A stretch of DNA of 29,644 bases, taken from Planctomycetota bacterium. GTDB lineage: Bacteria; Planctomycetota; PUPC01; DSUN01. Where the stretch lies: contig VGYW01000052.1 in assembly GCA_016872875.1 (NCBI GenBank), positions 1-29,644 of the forward strand, written 5' to 3'. The notes beneath the pieces are model-generated. The model did not search any database, was not told where the DNA came from, and saw nothing but the letters and a program-made list of their open reading frames with translations. The position numbers and the translations under genes are program-made. Shown here piece after piece: positions 15,359 to 22,294 of the stretch (positions are counted from its first letter, which is position 1; every line of letters starts with the position of its first letter).

Positions 15359-15509
15359 GGCAAAATGATTACGGGCAAGATGATAAGAGAAGAAGGAAGC
15401 ACCGGGGAGCCGATTGTGCGGCCGGGAACTACCGGGTCTGCTCCGATCCGTGCAGGCTTCGCCCTCCTTCCACCTCTTCTCTTATCATTTTGCCCGCAAT
15501 CATTTTGCC
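15359..15509. repeat. Intergenic hairpin, AAAATGATTACGGGCAA class
   Basis: The arm 15359-15399 pairs with 15467-15509 over about 38 positions with few mismatches (GGCAAAATGATTACGGGC against GCCCGCAATCATTTTGCC). The loop is about 67 bp. It lies 27 nt after the CDF gene's stop codon and 29 nt before the ribokinase start, in transcription order. The rest of the 207-bp spacer shows nothing else. Confidence 0.88.
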
Positions 15510-15536
15510 TGTCGCTCTTCACCTCTTGGGGTCGAG

Positions 15537-16532
15537 CTATTGCCCCTTGACGGCGTGGGGTGCGCCGTAGGGGACGACGTGCTCGCAGGGGACGCCGGTG
15601 CTTTCGAACTGGAAGATCGTGTGACCGATGTGGAAGCGGCCGCGGGCGCAGGCCTCGAGGCTCTCGCGAATCCGGGCGAGCTGCTCGACGGTCCTCGCGC
15701 CGTCTACGGTCACGTGGGCGCTGATGGCGTACATGGTGGAGGTGATCTCCCATACGTGGACATCGTGGAGGTCTCGGATTTCGGAGGAGGCGGCGGCGAG
15801 GGCTTCGAGGAGCTCGGGGAGGCGAATGTGGCGGGGGGTGGACTCGAGGAGGATGTTAGCCGAATCGCGCAGGAGCTGGAGCGACCAGATGCCGATGAGC
15901 AGGGCGATCAGGGCGCTGAGGATGGGGTCCACCCGCAGCCAGCCGGTGAAGCGGATGAGGACGGCGCCAGCCACGACGGCGACGGAGGAAAGCGTGTCGC
16001 CGATCATGTGGAGGAAGGCGCTCCGCACGTTGAGGTCGTGCTTCCCGACGCCGGCCAGCAGGAGCATGGAGACGGAGTTCACCACGAGGCCCGCGACGGC
16101 GACGATGAACATCTCAATCGTGGCGATCGGGACGGGCTCGATGAGGCGCACGGCCGATTCGTAGAGGATGTAGGCCGTCGCGCCGAGGAGGAGAAGGCCG
16201 TTGACAAAGGCGGCGAGAATCTCGGTGCGATAGAGGCCGTAGCTGCGCTCGATGGGAGCCGGGCGGGCCGCGATGAGGATGGCGAAGTACGTGACGGCCA
16301 GGGCGACGAAGTGCGTGGCCATGTGCCCGGCGTCGCTCACCAGGGCCAGGCTGTTGGTCAGGAGGCCCCCGATGAACTCCGCAACCATCATCGCGCCGGT
16401 GATGGCCAAGGAGGCGACGATGCGCGAGCGCTCGGCGTGCTTGTGGACGTGGCGGTGCGCGTGCTCGCCGTGGTGGTCGTCGTGCTCGTGCCCCTCGTCG
16501 TGCAGGGCGATGGGGCCGTGGTGGTGCCTCAT
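15537..16532 (-). CDS. Cation diffusion facilitator (CDF) metal exporter
   Basis: This 331-aa inner-membrane antiporter would export divalent metal in exchange for protons. A His-rich cytosolic head (residues 3-32, about a dozen histidines) is followed by six membrane segments and a C-terminal cytoplasmic domain with VHVWEITS. The intramembrane metal site is formed by H70 and H74 in SDAGHMATH (segment 2) and HxxxD in HMIGD (segment 5). Most zinc CDFs have HxxxD in segment 2; HxxxH recalls DmeF-type cobalt/nickel exporters, so the metal is uncertain. AGGAGAGGGT directly before ATG 16532 is a strong ribosome binding site, at close spacing. The gene lies 25 bp downstream of argC and is probably cotranscribed with it. 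Confidence 0.92.
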   Translation of the reverse strand: MRHHHGPIALHDEGHEHDDHHGEHAHRHVHKHAERSRIVASLAITGAMMVAEFIGGLLTNSLALVSDAGHMATHFVALAVTYFAILIAARPAPIERSYGLYRTEILAAFVNGLLLLGATAYILYESAVRLIEPVPIATIEMFIVAVAGLVVNSVSMLLLAGVGKHDLNVRSAFLHMIGDTLSSVAVVAGAVLIRFTGWLRVDPILSALIALLIGIWSLQLLRDSANILLESTPRHIRLPELLEALAAASSEIRDLHDVHVWEITSTMYAISAHVTVDGARTVEQLARIRESLEACARGRFHIGHTIFQFESTGVPCEHVVPYGAPHAVKGQ

Positions 16533-16557
16533 ACCCTCTCCTGCTCTCCAAGGCCCC

Positions 16558-17601
16558 TCACACGCAGCGGAAGAGTAGGCCGGTGGTTTCGGGCAGGCCG
16601 AACATGAGGTTCATGGACTGGACGGCCATGCCGCAGGCGCCGCGGACGATGTTGTCGAGTGCGGCGACGATGACGACCTTGTTGGAGCGGGGGTCCACGA
16701 GGGCCGAGAAGTCGGCGTAGTTGGTGCGGTGGACGTTTGCGAGGGTGACCTCGTCGAGCTTGTCGAAGATGCGGATGAATGGCTCGGCGGCGTAGCGGCG
16801 GCGCCAGAGGGCCAACACGTCGGCGGTGGACGCTGGGCGCTTTCCCGCGTCGGCGAAGATCGTCGTCAGGATGCCGCGGTCGAGCGGGAGCAGGTGGGGG
16901 ACGAAGAGGACGCTGGCCGGCGTGCCTGCCGCGAGGGAGAGTTCCTGCTCGATCTCGGGCGCGTGGCGGTGGACCAGCGGGCTGTAGGCCCGGCAGTTCT
17001 CGTCGCAGTCCACGAACAGGTTGCGGGTCTTCTCGTTGTAGGTCTTGCCCGCCCCGGAGAGGCCGGAGTAGGCGTCCACGGCGATGGCGGCGGGCGACAC
17101 CAGCCCTTCGGCCAAGAGCGGCGCGAGGGGGAGGATGGCGGTGGTGGGGTAGCAGCCCGGGACGCCGACGATGCGTGCGGCGCGGATGCGGTCGCGGTAG
17201 AGCTCGGGGAGGCCGTAGACGGCCTCGGCGAGGGTGTCGGGGCAGGTGTGCTTCGTGCCGTAGAAGCGCTCGTAGACGGCGGGGTCGCGGAAGCGGAACT
17301 CGGCGCCGCAGTCAATGGCCCTCAGGCCGCCGGCGAGGAGCCTGGGCGCCCAATCCATCGAATCGGCGCCCTTCTTGGCCAGGAACACCACGTCGGCCTC
17401 CGCCGCGAAGCCGGCGAGGTCGGGCTTGCGCAGCACCGCGTCGGTCTGGCCGCGGAGGACGGGCAGGGCCTCATCCACGCGCGTGCCGCTCGCGTGGTCG
17501 GAGGCCAGGAAGGTGAGCCTGGCCTCGGGGTGGCCGAGGAGGATGCGGATGAGCGCCTCGCCGACGGCGCCCGTGGCGCCGAGGATGCCGACTCTGACCA
17601 T
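16558..17601 (-). CDS. argC: N-acetyl-gamma-glutamyl-phosphate reductase
   Basis: This 347-aa enzyme carries out the third step of arginine biosynthesis, NADPH-dependent reduction of N-acetylglutamyl phosphate to the semialdehyde. The nucleotide-binding GATGAVGEAL motif is at the N-terminus, the catalytic cysteine is C150 in VPGCYPTT, and SGLSGAGK and HRHAPEIEQEL are typical of the family. Length is normal for the ~345-aa type. ATG 17601 is used; AAGGAGAT lies about 13 bases upstream, a rather long spacing. No other arginine gene is in the window. The adjacent CDF gene probably shares its transcript. Confidence 0.95.
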   Translation of the reverse strand: MVRVGILGATGAVGEALIRILLGHPEARLTFLASDHASGTRVDEALPVLRGQTDAVLRKPDLAGFAAEADVVFLAKKGADSMDWAPRLLAGGLRAIDCGAEFRFRDPAVYERFYGTKHTCPDTLAEAVYGLPELYRDRIRAARIVGVPGCYPTTAILPLAPLLAEGLVSPAAIAVDAYSGLSGAGKTYNEKTRNLFVDCDENCRAYSPLVHRHAPEIEQELSLAAGTPASVLFVPHLLPLDRGILTTIFADAGKRPASTADVLALWRRRYAAEPFIRIFDKLDEVTLANVHRTNYADFSALVDPRSNKVVIVAALDNIVRGACGMAVQSMNLMFGLPETTGLLFRCV

Positions 17602-17623
17602 GGCCTGTTGTTATCTCCTTGAG

Positions 17624-17722
17624 GGGGATGAATGGATGGGTGGATGGGTGGATGGGTGGATGAATGACAGAACCAGAGCCGCTCTTTCATTCATCCAATC
17701 ATCCATACATCCATTCATCCCC
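17624..17722. repeat. Intergenic hairpin, GATGAATGGATGGGTGG class
   Basis: The left arm 17624-17667 contains GGATGGGTGGATGGG runs; the right arm 17687-17722 contains CATCCATACATCCATTC. They form a long imperfect hairpin with a ~19-bp loop. It sits 29 nt after the stop codon of the O-antigen-ligase-like gene. A close relative lies at 22184-22271 and shares the loop-side CTCTTTCATTCATCCA. The left arm is made of a short tandem repeat (GGTGGATG). Confidence 0.88.
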
Positions 17723-17751
17723 TCCCTTGCCGCGGTGAACCTGCGGGTGGT

Positions 17752-19464
17752 TCAGTACTCCTTCGGCTTGATCTTTTCGAGGACTGCGGCTCCTTCGCCG
17801 TGGACGATGCGCTCTGCAAGGGCGACGAGGACGCAGAGGAAGACGAGCGGGATGGCGAGGCCGCGTGCGACGGTCTCGGTGAAGATGCCGGCGAGAGCGA
17901 AGCCGAGAATGCCGCCGGCGAGGCCGAGTGCGAGGCCGAGCATGAGCTCGCTGCGCGCCGCGCCGTAGAGGCGCAACGCCCGGCCCAGGAACGTGGCGAT
18001 GAGCCACCCGAGCGCCAGCAGGCCCACAAGCCCCGTTTGCAACAGGGCCTTCAGCCAGGCGTCGTGGGTGAACGGCTCGTCGGTGACTACGTTGTAGATC
18101 TCGGCCGCGTCGGTGCGATACACATCTTTCGTCACCGGCTCAGGACGGCATTCGACGTGGTATTCCACGTAACCGAGGCCGAAGAGCGCGCTGCCCGGCC
18201 CATCCCAGAGCTTCCGACAGCGAGCTATCGCTGCATCCCAGCGCCTGTAGCGGAGGGCGACGCGGTCCTCTGCAAAGGCGGAACTGGCCGCAACGTGCGG
18301 GAAGGCTTCTTTGGCGCGCTTGGCTCTCTCCTCTAGGTCGAGGTAGAGCGCGTGCTGCTCTTCGGTCAGGCGGTTCTCACCTCCGCGCCGCGTCTTGAGG
18401 AACCCCATGAGGTGCCAGGCGTCGAAGAGGTTATGGGTGGGTTTGACCTCGCTGATCTGCTGGAGCTGCTTGCCAAGGTCGAGGACGATCTGGTCATAGG
18501 CCTTCTTCTGGGCCTCGGGGAGTTGGATCCATTCCTTGGCTTGCTCGAGGGTGCTCCCGGCCTGTTCGAGCGCGCCGGGCACTATGAGCTGGCCCGCCGC
18601 GCGGCTTTTTTCCATGACGTCGCGTTCGCCCTCGGACAGCTCCTTGGCGCGTGCGAAGAGCGCCTTGTCGCTCAGGAGGAAGTTGTCCTTCACGTAGGGG
18701 GCGATGGAGCTGAACAGGATGTTCGTGTGGTGGGGCCTGGGGAGGAACTTGTGCGCCCCGAAGAGCGCGAGGCCGAGGACCACCGCGTAGGCCAGGAGCG
18801 CGCGCTGCCCGCGCAGGGCGCTCAGGAAGCCGAGGACCAGGAGCGTGACCAGCACTGCCCCGCCCGAGAGGTTGACGACGAGGCCGGCGGCGACGACCGC
18901 GAGCAGGATGAGCCGCAGGCCCCAGCAGGGCACGTGCAGGGCCAAGCCGTAGAGGACAGGGAGCGACACGGCGAGGAACGCGCCAAGCGCGTTGCGGTTC
19001 TTGAAGCCCGCCCTGACGTCGAGGGCCGAATCGCAGCGGAAGTACTGGCAGCCGGCCCACAGGACGATCAGCCCCGTGGCGGCGGCGAAGGCCGCCAGGA
19101 GGGCCCTCACGTCGCCCGTCTCGGCCACGTTTGCGAAGACGGCGTAGGCGACAAGGAAGTACTCGATTAGCTGAAGGACCTCCTTCGCGGCCTCGGGCTT
19201 GCTCTGGGAGCGCGCGAGCGCGAGGAAGCCCGCGGCGACGATTGCGAAGCACTGGAGCGGGGGGAGCTTGGCGCCCCGGAGCCTGCGCTGGAGGAGTTGG
19301 AGCGCCACGCCCACCGCGGCGACCGCCAGCACGGCGTCGCCCAGGGTGATCGGGACTCCTGGCTTGCCCAGGGGCAGCTCGAGGCCGAGCTGGCTCCCCA
19401 TCACGAGGATGAGCAGGACGACGAGGGCGAGGTTGAGGCTCCGCAGGCTGAGGGCTTGTTTCAA
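17752..19464 (-). CDS. O-antigen ligase-like (Wzy_C) membrane protein
   Basis: This 570-aa inner-membrane protein has about ten membrane segments. The segment FKNRNALGAFLAVSLPVLYG matches the conserved N-rich region of O-antigen ligase/polymerase proteins, and FTHDAWLKALLQTGLVG matches the family's H-x-x-x-L...G motif near the C-terminus. Between them is an unusually long hydrophilic region (about residues 240-465), charged and predicted helical, where ordinary family members have a shorter periplasmic loop. Its start codon overlaps the stop of the TPR gene before it (ATGA, 19461-19464), so the two are translationally coupled. The likely role is joining or polymerising glycans at the cell envelope; the substrate cannot be told. 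Confidence 0.83.
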   Translation of the reverse strand: MKQALSLRSLNLALVVLLILVMGSQLGLELPLGKPGVPITLGDAVLAVAAVGVALQLLQRRLRGAKLPPLQCFAIVAAGFLALARSQSKPEAAKEVLQLIEYFLVAYAVFANVAETGDVRALLAAFAAATGLIVLWAGCQYFRCDSALDVRAGFKNRNALGAFLAVSLPVLYGLALHVPCWGLRLILLAVVAAGLVVNLSGGAVLVTLLVLGFLSALRGQRALLAYAVVLGLALFGAHKFLPRPHHTNILFSSIAPYVKDNFLLSDKALFARAKELSEGERDVMEKSRAAGQLIVPGALEQAGSTLEQAKEWIQLPEAQKKAYDQIVLDLGKQLQQISEVKPTHNLFDAWHLMGFLKTRRGGENRLTEEQHALYLDLEERAKRAKEAFPHVAASSAFAEDRVALRYRRWDAAIARCRKLWDGPGSALFGLGYVEYHVECRPEPVTKDVYRTDAAEIYNVVTDEPFTHDAWLKALLQTGLVGLLALGWLIATFLGRALRLYGAARSELMLGLALGLAGGILGFALAGIFTETVARGLAIPLVFLCVLVALAERIVHGEGAAVLEKIKPKEY

Positions 19465-20135
19465 GGCTTGGCTTCCTCTCTGGGTTCATCGGCCTTCGTA
19501 GCCCGCGTCTCCGACGCGGAACCCTCCGCCCCGGCGGGGCGGGCTGCGGGTGCCGGGGCGGCGGCTGAGAGGCCCTGGAGCTGGTCCTGGGCCTGCGTGT
19601 CCCACTTCCCCTCCTGGTCGTAGCGGATGCACTGGTGGAGGGCCTTGCGCGCCTTGCGGGGCTGGCCCAGCCGCTGGTAGATGACCCCGAGGTGGAAGAA
19701 GACGTCGGGGTCCTGGTCGTTGATGCGCTGTGCGGCGTGGAGGTCTTTCAGGGCGGCCTGGAAGTCGTCGCGCAGGAAGGCCACGAGCGCGTTGCGGACC
19801 AATGCGTCGGCGGCCTCGGCCTTCGCTGCGATGCGGCGCCGGCGCAGGGCCATGGCTGTGGTGTCGAAGACCGCGAAGGCCCACAGCAGGCCCCCGAGGG
19901 CGAGCGAGCCGGCGCGGACGGTGGCGAGGCCCACCGCGACCCGCTCGGGGGGCAGCACGCTGGCTGCCTGGCTGTAGACCCAGCCGTCCACGGCGAACCC
20001 GAAGAGGAAGAAGATGAGGATACCCCTGGCCGCCTTGCCCGCCGCGATGTGGCCGGCGCCGGGAAGGATGAGGGAGAGCGCGATGGGGACGATCTGGCGG
20101 ATGGTCACGGGTGGCTCGCTGTTCCCTGGACGCAC
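19461..20135 (-). CDS. Membrane-anchored TPR protein
   Basis: This protein has up to 224 aa. The N-terminal part has three or four hydrophobic segments including LPGAGHIAAGKAARGI, a glycine/proline pattern typical of small membrane proteins with TM2-like hairpins. Two TPR-like repeats follow (about residues 125-190, DPDVFFHLGVIYQRLGQPRKA), then an alanine/proline-rich tail. The tail DNA carries CGCGTC-TCC-GACGCG (19504-19518), possibly repeat-derived. The listed start is GTG 20135; an alternative GTG at 20108 (VTIRQ) is possible, and neither has a good ribosome binding site. It overlaps the ligase-like gene by four bases, so the two probably act together. Confidence 0.72.
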   Translation of the reverse strand: MRPGNSEPPVTIRQIVPIALSLILPGAGHIAAGKAARGILIFFLFGFAVDGWVYSQAASVLPPERVAVGLATVRAGSLALGGLLWAFAVFDTTAMALRRRRIAAKAEAADALVRNALVAFLRDDFQAALKDLHAAQRINDQDPDVFFHLGVIYQRLGQPRKARKALHQCIRYDQEGKWDTQAQDQLQGLSAAAPAPAARPAGAEGSASETRATKADEPREEAKP

Positions 20136-20156
20136 GCCGCACTTGTCACAAAACGG

Positions 20157-20343
20157 GGGAAATCCGAAATCCCAAATCCGAAATCCGAAGGAATGCCAAA
20201 GGACAAATCACCAATTCCCAAAACCAAGACCCAGCAAGCGCATCTTGTCAGTCTTGTTTCGCTCATTGAGGTTTTCAATTTTGGGTTTCCTTCGGATTTC
20301 GAGTTTCGGATTTCGGATTTCCCGCCCGCCCTCGGCGGGCGGG
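20157..20343. repeat. Intergenic hairpin, AAATCCGAAATCC class, abutting a stop codon
   Basis: The left arm 20157-20192 (AAATCCGAAATCCGAAGGAA) pairs with 20289-20323 (TTCCTTCGGATTTCGAG...). A second stem, CCCGCCCGCC/GGCGGGCGGG (20321-20343), ends at the base before the VWA gene's TAG stop (read on the minus strand). The loop also has paired parts (CCAATTCCCAAAACC against GGTTTTCAATTTTGGG). The right half recurs at 25147-25200, in the same position relative to the exbD stop. Confidence 0.88.
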
Positions 20344-22140
20344 CTAGCGGTCATAGGGCGTTCGGACGCCGTATTCGCGGCCGATGCGCTCGATCTCGGC
20401 GCGGAGCTCGGCGCTTTCGCCCAGGCGCGCGAGGTCGGAGACGAGGCTGTGTATCTTCTGCCTGGCCCACTCGCGCGCGATGTCGTCGCGCTTCGGGTCG
20501 GGCGCGCCGGGCGTGTGGCTGTACTGGAGCGTGCGGCCGGCGTAAGGGATGCGGCCTTCGAGCTGGATGGTGACGTTCTGGCCGGGCTTGCAGCGGCCGT
20601 AGAGGACGATTGGCTGGTCGGTGTAGAGGCTGGGCAACGCGGCGGGATAGGTCTCCTCCACCGCGAGGTTGCTGTAGGTGAGGCGGAGTTGCATAAGAAC
20701 CGGCTTGTCGTAGCGGTGGAAGAGGTCGCCGAGGGGCTTGTCGGCCCCCTCGACGTTGTCAGCGAACGTTGACTGGCCGCGCGAGCGGTAGGCCAGGAGG
20801 TCGAGGAGGTAACGGTTGCCGCCCGAGCCCGAATCAAATGGCAGGATTGCGAAGGTGGGCTTGGCGTAGCCGCTGATCTCGTTGACGATGCGGCGGGCGT
20901 CGCGGATGCCGAGGGTGGAGCGGCCGTCGCTGATGAAGAAGACGTTTGTGGGCCTATTGCGGACCGCCTGCTCGGCGACGTCGCGCACGACGGCGTTGAG
21001 GACGCGGTAGACGTCGGTGCGGGTCTGGCCGGGGATGCGGTCGATGAAGGCGGCGGCGGCCTCCACCCGCTCGGGCGTGGGGTCCACGAAGTCGGGGAAG
21101 AGCTTGCGCGGCTCCTCGCTGAAGAGGATGACGTTGAAGCGGTCGGTGGGCCGCAGGGCGCGCAGGTAGCGGCGGAGCGCGTCGCGCGCCGCCACGATTT
21201 CCGAGCGCTGCATGCTCAGCGACACGTCGCAGATGAATGCCACGTCCTTCGGGATGACAAGGAGCTTGTCGGGCTTGGCCACGGCGATCTCGATGCGGAA
21301 GAACTGGCGCTCCTCGCCCGGGCGGGCGTAGAGGTCCATCTTCACCTTCACCTCGCCCCCGAGGGGGTACACGGGCGGCTCCTGGGGCTCCTTGGTCGCC
21401 TCGGGGAAGATGATGACCGGCGAGGTGCTGATCTCCTTGCGGGCGAGCGAGTCCTCGATCGGGATGACGATGCCCCTGGGGGCGATGGCGCCCGCGGGGA
21501 CGCTGGTGGCGCTGGGGTTGACGGCGGGGGGCTCGAGCACGGCGGCGATGGTCTCGGTGACTGGCCGCGGGGCGCTGAGCTCGCGGAGCTCGAGCTGGGC
21601 CTTCGGCGGGCCAGGGAGGCCCGGCGAGCCGCGCAGCACGCTCCGCCCGCCCGCGCCCGACGGCGCAACGTCCGCCAGGGGCACCGTTTGCACGGGCGCG
21701 CGCTCACCGATCTCCGCTGCCGTCTGGTCAACCCTCGGCTTCCCGGGGCGGTGGACCACCAGGTGCTCGGTGTCGGGGGGACGGAACGGGGTGGGGACGT
21801 TCGGCGGCACCTTCAACTCGGGGTCCGTGGGGAACGTGGGGCCGGTGGTGAGGTCCTTGGGGAAGAGCGGGATGGTGTCGGGCTTGACCGGGACGGGCGT
21901 GCCGCCCGCCGCGTCCTCCCCGCCCACAAGCTCGCGTGTCGGCTCCGGCTGCGGCTCGGGCAGGTCCACCACGTGGAACCAGCGCGAGATCGAGGTGGAG
22001 AACTCCTCGACGTCGAAGATGCGGATGTTGCCGACGAGGTGGACCATGAGCAGGTGTGCCAGGAGCGAGAGCGCGATGGGGGTGAGGACCCAGCGGGTCA
22101 CGTCCTCGCCTCGGCTCCGAGTTGTCGCTGGTGCGGCCAT
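20344..22140 (-). CDS. VWA-domain protein with TonB-like N-terminus
   Basis: This 598-aa protein has one membrane segment near residues 17-36 (WVLTPIALSLLAHLLMVHLV), followed by a long proline-rich stretch to about residue 240, the architecture of TonB. A von Willebrand factor A domain spans about 295-470 with a complete metal-ion-dependent adhesion site: DVSLS (D305, S307, S309), threonine in GQTRTD (373/375) and D405 in ISDGRS. A beta-rich C-terminal part follows, as in inter-alpha-trypsin-inhibitor-like proteins. ATG 22140 is preferred over GTG 22149 because GAGAGGG lies about 8 bases before it. Downstream of exbB, exbD and a TPR gene, it may be driven by that energising complex, which is inference. 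A TonB C-terminal domain is absent. Confidence 0.85.
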   Translation of the reverse strand: MAAPATTRSRGEDVTRWVLTPIALSLLAHLLMVHLVGNIRIFDVEEFSTSISRWFHVVDLPEPQPEPTRELVGGEDAAGGTPVPVKPDTIPLFPKDLTTGPTFPTDPELKVPPNVPTPFRPPDTEHLVVHRPGKPRVDQTAAEIGERAPVQTVPLADVAPSGAGGRSVLRGSPGLPGPPKAQLELRELSAPRPVTETIAAVLEPPAVNPSATSVPAGAIAPRGIVIPIEDSLARKEISTSPVIIFPEATKEPQEPPVYPLGGEVKVKMDLYARPGEERQFFRIEIAVAKPDKLLVIPKDVAFICDVSLSMQRSEIVAARDALRRYLRALRPTDRFNVILFSEEPRKLFPDFVDPTPERVEAAAAFIDRIPGQTRTDVYRVLNAVVRDVAEQAVRNRPTNVFFISDGRSTLGIRDARRIVNEISGYAKPTFAILPFDSGSGGNRYLLDLLAYRSRGQSTFADNVEGADKPLGDLFHRYDKPVLMQLRLTYSNLAVEETYPAALPSLYTDQPIVLYGRCKPGQNVTIQLEGRIPYAGRTLQYSHTPGAPDPKRDDIAREWARQKIHSLVSDLARLGESAELRAEIERIGREYGVRTPYDR

Positions 22141-22183
22141 GTTCGGCACCCTCTCAGGAAGATAGCTTGCTCGCTTATCAGCA

Positions 22184-22271
22184 GGGGATGAATGGATGGG
22201 TGGACGGGTGGATGAATGTAAGCGCAGCCTGCTCTTTCATTCATCCATTCATCCATACATCCATTCATCCC
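22184..22271. repeat. Intergenic hairpin, GATGAATGGATGGGTGG class (second member)
   Basis: The left arm from 22184 (GGGGATGAATGGATGGGTGG) pairs with 22237-22271 (...CATACATCCATTCATCCC). It is closely similar to 17624-17722 but has fewer GGTGGATG units on the left. It lies 23 nt after the stop codon of the long TPR gene. The rest of the 154-bp spacer is unremarkable. Confidence 0.88.
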
Positions 22272-22294
22272 GTCCTGTCGCGGCCAATGCTCCT

